Shown here: in pieces, positions 1-11,748 of the stretch
Numbering within the stretch: position 1 is the first letter of the stretch
How the letters are laid out: each line of letters opens with the position of its first letter
Origin: Polytrichum commune
Taxonomy: Eukaryota; Streptophyta; Polytrichopsida; Polytrichales; Polytrichaceae
Assembly: GCA_950295325.1 (NCBI GenBank)
Contig: OX485806.1
Span: 10,604,001-10,664,000 of the forward strand
Length of the DNA stretch: 60,000 nt
Direction of reading: 5' to 3'
Notes under the pieces: generated by a model
The model's input: the letters and a program-made list of their open reading frames with translations, nothing else
Told to the model about the DNA's origin: nothing
Database searches by the model: none
Translations under genes and position numbers: made by a program

Positions 1-1094
1 TTGCTAGTGCTTAATGGGTAGACTAGGTTGGTTGGTAGACTAGACAACTAATATTGGGTTGTGACTGGTCATTTATTTGCAAAAATAAGGGTAATACCAT
101 TAATGGCTAACACGAAGATGATGTGCATTGGGTCCAACTACCCACTAGTGATCCTAAGGGACACTTTAGATGTGGGTCCATGGTCCAAGAACATAGGGAG
201 CAATTTGAAGCCATTTGAGGCAAATTAAACCCTTGAACTACACCCTCCCTTGGACCCTACCTTCCAAAATGGTTCTCCCAAACACGGGCTCTCCTTTGAG
301 AATCATTATTTGGTTCAGAGCATTATTGTTTCCCTTCAAAATGATGGTATGTAGGAGACAACTCACTTTGCCTCTTCTTGGTCTTTGACCCTTATCTAAA
401 GGCCTTTGGTCCAATTTACTCCTCTTGACCAATTTGATTGCTCCATTTTGTTGGACCTCCATCTAAAGCACTCCTAAAGTATGTGGGCCTTATGTGGTCA
501 CTCTTCTTAATTAGACACCTATATTTGAGTGGTATAACATGGATAACAAAAAAATTCATGGGGTTCTAAGGTGGTTTCCACATGCATCCTAGAGAGTTGC
601 CCCACTCATTGTTTCGGGTTTGGTGGTTTCTAAGTTTCTTTTCGACATTGGCATAAAATTTGTGTCAATTCTTTTTAAACCATAATAAAAAGGAACAAAC
701 ATAAAAATGATACATTTGTTATAACGAGATTAGAGCATGTGCTCAAACACATTAACCATTCTCGGTTCAGTAGTGTTCAAAAGTGGGAGAACCTATGTGA
801 TTGTTTAAACAGAAAGAGAGTTTCATTTTGACATTGTACGACTTTTGCATCTTAACTCCAATTCCAATGAAACTTGAAATGATAGTCAGTGTGATTCATT
901 GCAATTGCTAATTGGATGAGATAATTCTTGTGGCAATCCAATGGTTAGATATGTCTCCCAATCAGACCACATACGGCAATACTGATCTGAAGCACACGTG
1001 TCCGGAGGGTGGAGCTGATCAGAGGGACTCAGACAGTTAATGCATTAAATTACTGAAAGATTAAATCAATCTGGACTGAGTTAGGTAGAGATAC
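1..1094. other. Intron 1 of the transcription-factor gene (part), with a dispersed-repeat copy
   Basis: This follows the donor at 1094 on the minus strand. No acceptor followed by a recognisable bHLH coding exon was found here, so the intron appears to run past the left edge. Positions of about 480-985 match a dispersed repeat seen again near 5.4, 27.3, 39.0, 41.0, 42.4 and 48.5 kb. Its marks are a CTTCTTAATT...ATTTGAGTGGT segment and, further on, a region around TTGACATTGTACGAC and GCAATTGCTAATTGG. Confidence 0.45.
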
Positions 1095-2909
1095 CTTATC
1101 TTTCGCAGCTTGCGCAGGCTTCTTAATTATTTCGAAACACGAGCGCTTATTCCCAGACATGGAGGAGGACTCCATGCGAGCACCCTTCACTGATCCCACA
1201 GGATTAATTCCATGGGCAATGTGACCCATCTTCGACTTGCCACGTGCAGAACTCGAGTTACTCGTGCAAGTCATTCCACTAAATGTCTGATATTGAAGAT
1301 TATGATCAGTACCGGTAGTGTTGGGGAGGGTGGAATTATTAACCCCATGACTCATGATCATGTCAGAGGAGCTGATCAACTGTGACCATGGTACAGGTGA
1401 AAGGCTCTGCAGTACTGAGCTCGGAAGTGGGCTATTATTCATCATAACCTCAGTATCCAATGACCTTCTACCAAGTTTTGATGATGATTTTTGAGCTGGG
1501 AGTTCATCAAGGTGGAAACTTGGAGATGATTCTAAATCTGGCGATGGGTGATGGTGATGATGATGATGACCTTCAAGACTGAACCTCATGGCAAGAGTAC
1601 TAGTACTGTTGTTGTTGCCGTTATAAAAATGGTTGCTATAAGCAGCTTCCCCCCTGTGCCTAGAGAAGTGATGCAAACCTTCGGAAAGCTCCTGCTGGCC
1701 AATGGAATTAGATGATGCCGGCCATGCTTCACTAGCAGGATGCATACTCAAAGGTTGATCCTTGACAGAGATGTTTTGTTGTTGTTGTTGTTGTTGATGA
1801 CGATGTTGGACCACGTTGTTCAGGTCCAAGGGGGAGATCGGTGACTCGGGGGAGATGGGCAATTGCAGCACTAGGTTTTGATGATGGGAATTAGCGGCTG
1901 AATCGGTTCCTACAGCTTTTGATCCTCCAAAGCTGGAAAATTGCAGAGAGCCTTCTTCTTCATAAGATTTCCCTTGGTCAGAAACAGCTGAATCAGCTCC
2001 TATAGCTTTCGATCCTCCAAAGCTGGGAAATTGCAGGGAGCCTCCTTCATCATAAGATTTCCCTTGATCAGAAGCAGGTGATTCAGTTCCTATAACTTTC
2101 GATGGTGCTCCAAAGTTGGAAAATTGCAGTGAGCCTTCCTCTTCATAAGATTTGCCTTGGTCATATTTATATGCATCTGAATTACCTCCATCAGCAGCTG
2201 GATGAATTATATGTTGATGATGATGCCTGGAAGCTGTAGAGCCTTCCGCGCGGGATGTCACAGGGTTAACATCAACGTTGTTCCTCATTGACCGCATTAA
2301 CTCCGAAAATATGAAGCTAGAATGTTCCGATGAGGCGGAGCTCCCCAGATCAAATCTAGTGGGACCGGCGTTGTTATGATCCGTCGATGGAGGAAACCTC
2401 GTGGGAGACATCAACGTTCCAAACGATGGTGATGATGATGATGATCCGGTGGTAGTATTTGGAGGATGCTTCATATTCTGGTCGATATCATAACACGGCA
2501 TAGCGGATCCTGATATTGGTGCAGGCTGAGTAACCATAGAAGAAGAAGAAGTCATATTCCAGTTGGCCGACAGAATTAGGCTGTCCGGATGATGATGATG
2601 ATGATTATAAGTCTCAGACGACATTGTGGAGTGGCTTGTGGTTGGATCCTGCATCACTAGAGGAGGAGGAGTGCTGCAGCTACTGGAGCCAATAATTTTG
2701 AGCGGTGTCCACCCCTCCCACACGGGGGAAGAATCTATAGGTTCACTAACTGCAGGGTGGTGAAGTACTTGATCTAATTTCTCGGTGGAGCTTGAAATTT
2801 CTTCGGCGGAGGTGGAGGCTGACTCCAAGCTTGCAGAGTGGAACTGGTGATCTGCCATGAATGAGTCTCGATCATGAGTAGAGCTTCTTGCCGGATCAGC
2901 CTGGGCCAT
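1095..2909 (-). CDS. First coding exon of a probable bHLH-type transcription factor, partial
   Basis: Seen: an open exon of 605 codons running from an ATG at 2909 (minus) to a clean donor, GATAAG|GTATCT, at 1095/1094 in phase 0. The reading frame continues only 14 codons beyond the donor before a stop. The protein is low-complexity: Ser-rich throughout, His runs near residues 100 and 460, a Gln run near residue 375, and three consecutive copies of a 31-residue unit beginning DQGKSYEEEG at about residues 249-340. The C-terminal part has SPVPWSQLISSSD and ends NKRSCFEIIKKPAQAAKDK. Inference: a long Ser/Gln/His-rich first exon with a PWSQL-type motif and a basic end resembles plant bHLH proteins of the bHLH112/bHLH123/bHLH68 group, in which the bHLH domain is encoded by later exons. 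No bHLH domain is in the window, so the family call is tentative. GTG at 2912, just upstream, is not a plausible start. Other Ser-rich nuclear regulators remain possible. Confidence 0.6.
1890..2165 (-). repeat. Three-copy coding minisatellite in the transcription-factor exon
   Basis: Three adjacent units of 90-96 bp are in frame. Each encodes about 31 residues of the form DQGKSY-(D/E)E-x-GSLQF-x-x-FG, then a short Ala/Ser linker. Unit length is a multiple of three, so copy-number changes keep the frame. The copies differ at several positions, so this is not a very recent expansion. Confidence 0.85.
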
Positions 2910-3120
2910 CACAATACCGCGAGAGAATTAATTCAGCTCATGGAGGGATAAAAAAATTCAAACCAGCATATCATATCACTAATGTGTTTTAATTGACTGC
3001 GTTAATGTCAACTTATTCAGCACAATAATATCACAAATATGACACTTTCTCTCAGTGGAAACTATGAATGTCACAAAGTTGACAAATGAATATGACATTA
3101 AATCCACTGGATTCACATAA

Positions 3121-3133
3121 TGATATATATATA
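3121..3133 (-). promoter_or_regulatory. Possible TATA box of the transcription-factor gene
   Basis: A TATATATATAT run lies about 215 bp upstream of the ATG at 2909, in a plausible place for a TATA element with a 5' leader of around 180 bp. It could equally be a short AT microsatellite; there is no other support. Confidence 0.25.
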
Positions 3134-3904
3134 TGAAGAAAGAAAAAGAAAGAATGATAGACGAACAAACAACTCTCACGTTACCACCCGCGTGAAATAT
3201 GATGATGCTTTATTTTTGAGTTGGTTTAATCTATATGTAATCCCAAAATGGGCACTTTGAGAATTAGAAGGACCCCAAATAATGGCCTCCTTTTGAAGGT
3301 AAACATCTTGAACATGCATAGACAAGCCGGCCGCCAACTATCTATCACTAGGTTCCCACATGGTTGATTAAAAATATTCGGATCACCCGGATATGCACTA
3401 TGATTGATTGGACCATAAGTGGTAGAGTGCACCAAAAATCATGTCTAGGGAAGTCATCCATACTAGTATCATTCCAGCCTTAGGTGGCTTGACCTCGGAG
3501 TTCCCATGGGATCCGACTGAAGGCCTTGCGTTTAAACCACCCTTATGGAAGAAGAATATTATGAACTTTTTGAGCGCCCAAACTTCTCTAAACTCTCACC
3601 AGGACTGACACTGTTGTTGAGGAATATATGTCATTTCTTTGACTCATGCTGGTATATACATATTGCTCCTTCCCTTGTACTAGAATCTCGAATGAATACA
3701 TCTATACTAGGTGCCGGAAATGATGATGGACGCAGGCCTGCATGAATATGATGATTATCAAGTTTCTGTGCTATATATGGTATGATAGTGCTGATGATGT
3801 AATTTCAATTACCTTGTCTACAAAATGAAAGAAATTAATGCACAACATGATGAACAAAGCAGTTGGCACACCTCCATATTGTAACGGTAGAGTCACTCAA
3901 GACG

Positions 3905-5090
3905 AATCCTTTTGATCATAAGCTGGGATGAGTACAGTCTCCCACCTCCCTATTTTTGGAACTGCATGTCGTGGCTTTTTGTAAAATCTGCTTCCAAACC
4001 GTCTGATCTCAAACCGAATCTTCTGGAATGTATTTCTGGCATCTGCTGTATCTTGTTAGAAGAAATTGGAGACAAATTCCACCAGATAACCCAACCCTTG
4101 CTTGCACCAATACTAGACTTCTATCCTACATGGGATGAAGCGCTAGACATCCTTAACCAAGATTCACTTCTATTTTTAGCATATACAACATTATTAATAT
4201 GCTCTGTGACTCAGAATTTTCATGCTGTGATGAGTACTCCTATTTATGGAAGTGTATGCGGTGGGTTCTTGTAACATCTGCTTCCAAGGGTCTGACCTCA
4301 AATTAACGCACTCTAATGTAAGTCTGCTGTATTTTGTTGCAAAATGAAGAGAAAACCATCACATGACCCAACCCTTGCCTGCACGACTATCTCCTAGTAT
4401 ATGGGATCGAGTTATACTAGTCTAATGTCTCACAAAGGCTCCCTTTCGATTAAGCGTCGACAACGTTATTAACATGCTCTGTCCAGACTTCACACGTTGA
4501 AATGTTCCTCCCTACTCTCGGAAATGCATGTGGTGGTTTCTTGTGAATCTGCTTCCAAACCGTCTGACCTCAAACGCATCTCCAAACGTAATTCTGTTGT
4601 ATCTTGTTAAGAGAAAGGCAGACACAACATGAACCACATAACTCAACCCTTGCCTGCACTGGTAGCTCCTGCTACATGGGATCAAGTTTTACTAGCTCTA
4701 ATACCTTCACAAAGACTAACTTCTGGTTAACATCAACAACAATATCAGCATGCTCTGTCCAGAATTTTCCACATTGTAATGATCCTTCCTACTTTCGGAA
4801 CTGCATGTGGTGGTTTTTGTATATCTGCTTCCGGACCATCGACTGACCTCAAACGCATCTCCAATGTAATTCTGTTGTGCATATCTTGTTAAGAAAAGAA
4901 AGGAAGACACAACATGAACACATAACCCAACCCTTGCCTGCACCAATAGCTCCTGCTACATGGGATCAAGTAATAGTCTTCTAATGCCCTTAACAAAGCA
5001 TTCTTCTGGTTAAGAACCTAGAACTGTATGAACATGCTCTGTGACCCACAGTTTTCAACTTTGATGCCGGTTACTGCAACCTTCCTGGAC
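3905..5090. repeat. Degenerate tandem array, about 276-bp unit, upstream of the transcription-factor gene
   Basis: The anchor ATGCTCTGT recurs at 4199, 4474, 4750 and 5034 (spacings 275, 276, 284). A second anchor, CTGCTTCCAAACCGTCTGACC or variants, follows each at a constant distance, with an extra copy near 3985. Each unit also carries a segment reading CAACCCTTGCCTGCAC and CTACATGGGATCAAG. The last copy is truncated. The array is 1.0-2.2 kb upstream of the start codon at 2909, so it could lie in the promoter or in a 5'-UTR intron. Short open frames across it change from unit to unit and look non-coding. Confidence 0.85.
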
Positions 5091-5099
5091 AGATTCAGC

Positions 5100-8000
5100 G
5101 CCTTATAGTCTAACTTACAGATTGGCGGAATTTTTTTGCAGACCCTAGACTATCATCATGGAGGTTTTGTGAATCTCTACTACTGCTGCAACGTGCAAAC
5201 AGATCATATCCTTAGCTTTCTCCCAAACTTCTGCTTGCAGGCAGATTGAAGGAGCAAACTTGGAACCTACCACAACCAATCGACTTACATAACCTCAAGG
5301 AAACCATTATAACGTAAGCGGCAACACCGGAGCCTGCTGGGTCTTGGGCTCCAAGCAGCAGTGAGGGTCACCAGAGTCAGGTCTTATGTGGTCACCGGAG
5401 TAGGGTCTTATGTGGTCAATCTTCTTAATTGGACACCTCTTTTTGATTGGTCTATGGCAAGGCTTATAGTTGAAGAATGGAGCCCAATCCGACACGTGTC
5501 TCGACGAGGTTGGACTAGGATGTGTTCCAAATATATGTTAACCACTCTATGTTAAGATAATGTCCTATTTGGGAGGGCCTAGGTGATCGTTTAAGGAGAA
5601 GTTACAAAAGATCTTCATGTTGACCACTTATAGCTTTTGCATCTTTCAATCTTTGATGTCCGGTTTGAAATGACATTCCGCGTCATGGATTTGCAATTGG
5701 TAACCGGATAAGGCGAATCCCAATCCAATCCAATAGCTAAAGTTGTTTGCGGGATTAAAATTCTCACAATAGGGCCACATGCATTACCACTTGGAGTTAT
5801 TAGCGTGGTTCGATCGAACCTGCATGGTCAACAAAGCAAAGCAAAAGTAGTAAATCAAGAGGGCGTGGTTTTATTAGCTAAGGGGTTCCAAAGTCACCTT
5901 CAATTTGACATCTTATAGCTTTTGCATTGATACGCTAAAATTTGAAATGACAATCTGCATGATTTGAAATGGTTTATTCTCAGGCGAGAATATTCCCAAC
6001 CCGATTCAATGGCCAAAGTTGGTTGTGGAGTTGAATGCACCCATAATAGGGCTACGTACCTTAAACCACAAGGTCTCTCAAGGTCATCACTTCTCTCTGG
6101 TGTTTAGGAACTTGAAAATTGATACCACTCCAATGTAGCCACCTTTGAGTTACAAGTAGCTTGGTTCAAGACGTGTGCAGTTGACAATGCAAACCAAGTA
6201 GTAATCACCCCATGGTTTTACTAGCTAAAAGGGTTCGAAAGGCAGAGGAGGCCTACAATAATTACAAAGATGTTATAAACAATTTTGATGCTTTGTGGGG
6301 AGCCAACAACCCCATGTATTGTCAATCGAACTCCAAAATCTCTTCGAATGTCAAGTCAACTTTTGTTGGCCCAGTTAATCATGCTTAGGTGTTACCCCAC
6401 CCTTCTTGGGGTTAGACTCTGGTTCCATTGTGCAATGGGGTTTAAACTTCACCACCTTTGTCTCAACATCCAGGATTAATGTAGATGCCATGCAATATCA
6501 ATGTCACCAAAATTATGGTACCATCCACCCCATTTTTGGATATTGAACAAAAGTGACAAACTTCTAAGATAAGTTGTAATGTGCACCCGTAGAGAAACAT
6601 GCATATGTGTATCTATTTCAGGTCCCGGTGACCTTGTATATATGTTTTTTAGCAATGAAATAAAGTCGTTCATTTGACATCCTAAAATGAAGTAGATGGT
6701 AATGAGAAGGTGGACATGTGCACAAAACTAGGGTACTCCAAAAAAATGTGTCCCACATCAAAACTATCAATTATTGAAGACCTTGAAATAACCCATGAAC
6801 ACACCTTCTTGTAAACATAAAAACATGATACTCCATTGTACACCTTATACAACGTTTTAACCGAAACCAAAGGTATTAAGTGATGTTGGTTTACTTCGCC
6901 TCAAGATCATAACTATGAAAGTAATACATGGGTGGTTAATGACAATATCTTGAGTGTAACAAAATTTTCTATTACATCCTTTCTAGTTTTGTGTGCTATT
7001 AATCTTATTTTCGGGAGGCGTTTTTGGATCCCTTACATCAATTACCCCAACCCAACCCAAAACAAAACAAAACTCGTGGTTCCTCAAAGGGTAACTTACC
7101 CAACCGTGCATGTACCCAGGCATTATAGTTTTCACTAGCCAACTGGGCTTCCAAGCCAAAGGCGAAGAAAGACGTGCAAGGGCTGTTGCAGCTTCCTTAA
7201 TAAAGGTGCAACAATCACGTCGACCTGCAGGCTACTTGGCCTAACTTATCTGCCAGTCAACTCCCTCTCGTGCGCCTCAATGTTCGCTTTGCATCCATTT
7301 CTTCACTGGCAACGATTGCGAGTTAAGGTTGCTACGTAGTAACATACGAGTGAGTCTGCATCCCATCATTGACGCATTTGTGTCTGTGTTGTGCACCGGT
7401 GAACCTCCTCGATAGATGCATGACTTAGATTCACACCGCCATGTCACAGCGTCTGATGCTTTCATTTGTGACTGGTGAACCAACTCGCTTCTGATCCTTC
7501 AATTTATGGTAACCATGATTCCTTTGTATTCACAATCACTCATCTTGTACATGCTGGTGATCAATGGACCTGGGGTGCACTGTAACAAGGATCCGTGCTA
7601 GGAGACTCGAATCCACTAAACGAGTTTTAATTTATGATGATCTACGATCATAATCTACAATTCAAAATCCACATTTCTAGATTTCAAACTCCATACTGCC
7701 ATGCCAACGCCCTGTCACAGCTTCCGATGCTCTTATTCGTTACTGGTGAACCCTATGTTCGGGGAAAACCGACGGCTAGTTCATTATTAGCCGATGGATT
7801 TCCCTTCATGGACGGTCCAAATTTCCAACCATCAGATGGCAATCCGACTGTAATTTCAATCCTCCGGTAATTAGCCGATGGACCAAAAAATGTCCCAAAA
7901 ATGTAGCCGATTTTTCTTGTGAGTTACTGGATTTCAGCCAGAAGCATCCAAAGCGCTATTTGTTTGGGGCATCTGATGATGCACTTGAGGAAGTACCCTA

Positions 8001-9189
8001 AACCTTAAACTTTTTGAATTATGCAACCTTTCCATGACCAAATCCAATTGCTTCTATGAAGAATTGGGGGACCCTTGGCCTTCAAGCGGTGAAGGCATTG
8101 CTAGGTTCAATTCTTGCCAAGGATATTAACTCTTCAAATTTAAAGTTTTGAACATGCCTTTCTTTTCACTTATTCAAGATTTTGTACTAAGAAATGATTT
8201 CTAATAACTTTTCATACATTTTTTAAACAATTAGTGCCGATATGAATTCCATTTAATCGGATATTGGCCAATGAAAATATGAAAATATAGGCAATTGGCC
8301 GATTGATTTTACAAAAGACCGGCTGTTGCCGATGTAAATTGGAAAAAATCCGACCCTTCGGAGCAACTACCGGCAATTAGCCACTAAGGCTTCAAAAACT
8401 TCCCGAACTCTGGGTGAACCCCCACTTCTGATCCTTCACATGTAGTAACCAGGATTCTTCGTATTCACAATCACTTGTCTCCTAAATGCTGGTGATTAAT
8501 GGATCTGGGGTGCACTGCATTGAAGGATCACAGGGTCTTGATCCACTGGAAGATGGTGTTACAATCTACTACAAGGGTAGACACTAAACTTAGTTTTATA
8601 GATTTCAACTGCATCAACTCCTCCCCATGCTTTCATTCTTTATTGGTGACCCTCCTCTCCCCCCCCCCTCCCGAGGTGAACTCCTTTTATGTAAATCATA
8701 ATAGCCATCCTTCTCTTTAAAGCTCATCTTCATTCATCTTATCAATGCTAGTTATGAATGGGCCCAAGGTGCAGTACAGGGACCCGACCATATCCTAAGA
8801 TTCATATACTTGGCCCGACCAACATCTTAGAGTGCAAATCGAAGCCAACACAAAATTCTACCAAGCCAGGTAGTATCTCGTCTCAAGTCTCATCCATACA
8901 CTCCACTCCACTGCACTTCTAGTAGTCAATATGCAAAATTTAACTTAGAGTTGCCAATTTATTTACTACTTCCTCTTTTCACTCATCTTATCTTGATCAT
9001 GTGTACACATTTCATACTCTTTCAACCAGGCTATCATAGCACTAAGAATATTATAGATTTTAACTCCCAAAAACAGGGAAACCCCTACCTTTTCTTCCAC
9101 ATGTGGTTTTCAAGATGATCGGAGTCACCCACTTGAGAGCCAGCCAGGCATTCGAAAATGTATTTTATGCCCATAGCCTGTTGTTTGCA
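5100..9189. other. Intergenic: decayed dispersed repeats, no gene seen
   Basis: Positions 5385-5790 and 5870-6060 are further copies of the dispersed family also present at 480-985. From 7430 to 8800 a segment marked by CTTCTGATCCTTCA...GTATTCACAATCACT...GGGGTGCACTG occurs three times in direct orientation (near 7490, 8430, and a weaker copy near 8640). A block of about 650 bp (7757-8412) lies between copies. It begins GTTCGGGGAA and ends TTCCCGAAC and is rich in CCGAT/CCGGC motifs, so it may be an inserted DNA element. I see no coding exon here. Confidence 0.5.
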
Positions 9190-9552
9190 ACTACACTAGA
9201 TATGATATTTAGTGTCACCAATTCTAATTGTCGTGCTCAATACTACTTGTAAACCGTGGTAGAGTGTCACCAACACTAAATGTTAACCCAACATTATTTG
9301 TCATTCCTTGTAAACTTTTTGGGGGATTATAGATTTACAGTGTTGCTATTACTGTCACTTACCAAGTGATTTTTCATTCGAATTTCCATCATCCATTACA
9401 ATATTTCATCACGAGTTACTGACAAGAGAAGGTAGGGTTTGGGCCAATGGATGGACTCATCCATCATCCATGACAGTATTTGTAAACTTATTGATAAGAA
9501 GTGTCATCTAAAAAGTTAGTATAATGACACTAAATATCATAATTAGCGTAGT
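9190..9552. mobile_element. MITE, family with ACTACAC...TTTAGTGTCAC termini, copy 1
   Basis: The left end ACTACACTAGATATGATATT and its continuation TTAGTGTCAC are repeated inverted at the right end (ending ATCATAATTAGCGTAGT) over about 30 bp with roughly five mismatches. Two more elements with the same termini are at 14516-14735 and 38356-38879. There is no internal ORF, and I could not define a TSD. The ends contain CACTA, but CACTA-superfamily membership is not secure. Confidence 0.65.
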
Positions 9553-10350
9553 ATGTACCCTTGTTGTCCTCGCCCTTTACACTCATGCAACCATTAACAT
9601 ATCACAATAATGTGGTTTGTCTCACCTTGTTAGAACAACATGAAACGGTGGGATGACAATCTCACCACCACCATGTTGTTTGTTGTATAGGTTTCGTATA
9701 CAATTTAGGGCCAAAGATCGGTGTAGCTGGACGCTTGGCAAATCTAACAATTTTTATGTTGCAACATAGGGTCGCAAAGGACATGATTTCTCCTAGTGAC
9801 AAAGCATTTGCTTGAAAGAAATGCATGATACATGGAGTCAAATTTGTGACAACTTGTCAATGTTGTGATCCGATTATCACAACCTTAGATCCGTGACATC
9901 AACTCCTTACAAAGCCATTGTAGTGTGCATTAGTGTTGGAGATAAAGGTTATCAACGTCTACCAAGGGGAGGCCCTTGGGTGAAAACACTAATTCTTTGT
10001 AGAGGCCAAGTTATTATTATTTCTAGCCAAAATACCCTAAAATGGGGCTAAAGACCTTGAATTAGTATAGGAAGTTTGAATTTGGATGAATTAGCCACAA
10101 ACCTATAGGGGTTTGGTTCTACCGCCCCCTCCTCAACAAATGTTAAGAACCGAAATCCCACATTTGAGCTAAAGTTATGGGTAGGTGGTTCTCAAATGTT
10201 CGATAAGGGCATGTTCACAATATAATTTTGGCCAAGGGACGTCATTCTGAAATTACGAGAGCCCTTGAAACTCACTTGAAGTCCATACAATCAAAAATTG
10301 AAATGTAGCTTTCAATAGTCAAGGGCCTTCAACTCTCAAGTGTCCCGCTA

Positions 10351-10590
10351 GGGAGTTGTGGCACTGTCTATGTAGACTCATCCATTGCGAAGGTGAAAGC
10401 GCAGTGAACTATGTTATAGCATGTAAATGGTTGTTTTTAGACGATATGACTCCAAAAATAGAGTAAGAGTCCTTGAATGGATATGGTGATCTTAAATTGG
10501 AATGAACCGACCCTCAATCATGTACATGATTTTCTTTAGTGGAGCCCCTTCATCCATGATGGATGAGTTTATGCAAACGCCGCAAATCCC
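10351..10590. mobile_element. MITE-like element, family with GGGA...GTCTATGTARACTCATCC termini, copy 1
   Basis: The left end (GGGAGTTGTGGCACTGTCTA, then TGTAGACTCATCCAT) is matched inverted by the right end (ATGGATGAGTTTATGCAAAC, then GCCGCAAATCCC). A second element with the same ends lies at 15499-15952. Non-coding; TSD not resolved. Confidence 0.5.
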
Positions 10591-11260
10591 AAGCCAACCT
10601 GGGGTAGCAACTCCACATATTTAAAACATGCATATATTTTTGTTTGAGAAATATTAGAATAATAAATCTATCTTACAAATCCTTCTAATGTAGTTCTTCC
10701 TTCAACAGAGAGATTACAAGACGATTAGAAATGATTTTAAAACCTCAATTTCTGAAGTTCAATTACAGGAATCCTTGGGCAAGCTCTTTTATAATGTCTC
10801 GGATTAAATCAAATGTATTAAGATTTGAAATATATTTTTATTTAAACTTTTATTATATTATTACTACTAAAGCTTACAGCCCATCCTTGCCATATAGCGT
10901 TGAAGTAGAGATGCCCAATAAAATAAGACTAACCATATAAGCCCCACACACCTTACAAGATACAACTTGTGTGGTCATTTTGTCTGATATTCTTAATGTG
11001 TTCGATTTCTCATTTCTTATTTTAGAGTAAAGGGAAACTTTGACTTTTGAAGTTCCATATCATACGTTTTTAAAATGTGAAAAGCTAGCCCCAAACTTGT
11101 TTTGGTGACGAAATCTTTGTATGATGCAAGCATGGTGTGAGCCCGGATGGTACACATAATATGGGCTAGTACATACAAAATGGCCAAAGATGAGACATTA
11201 AATTTGGCCCACATACAAATTGTAAATTCAATGTCTCATCTATGGCCCACATACAATATA

Positions 11261-11748
11261 CAGTCCACCCTCGATAAATGTTACATTTATAAATGTTAAC
11301 TCATTATATTTGTTAACAAAATCGTACTCCCCTCATATTGCTAACTAGAATGTTAACTATGTTAAATGTTAACAATAATTTACTCCCCTCTTTGTTAATT
11401 TGCCACTTATAAATGCTAACCTACGAAATACATCCTGTATTGTGTGATGACATCCATTACATTGACTCACAACCTTTCAAAGTGGCAAAAGCCACCAAAT
11501 TTGACTTTTGTGATCAAATTATTCATTTGGACTATATTGATTCTTATTTTGTTTCATAAAAATAAAAGATTGATTTGATACACATATTTTATATATGATA
11601 ATTTTGCAAAACTCTCCCTCCATAATTGTAATGAATTTATATTTGTTAAGCATTCAAAAAGCTCCCTTTATAATTGTTACAATGTTAACTCACTATAAAT
11701 GTTAGGAAAATTTTACTCCAAAGCCTAACATTTATAGAGGGTGGACTG
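11261..11748. mobile_element. Emigrant/pogo-like MITE with TA target duplication
   Basis: A 488-bp element flanked by TA on both sides. The left end is CAGTCCACCCTCGATAAATG. The right end, read inverted, is CAGTCCACCCTCTATAAATG, so the TIR is near-perfect over at least 23 bp. A CAGT start, a CCTCTATAA core and TA duplication are characteristic of pogo/Tigger elements and of the plant Emigrant MITEs. The interior is AT-rich with repeated AATGTTAAC motifs and has no transposase ORF. Confidence 0.8.
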
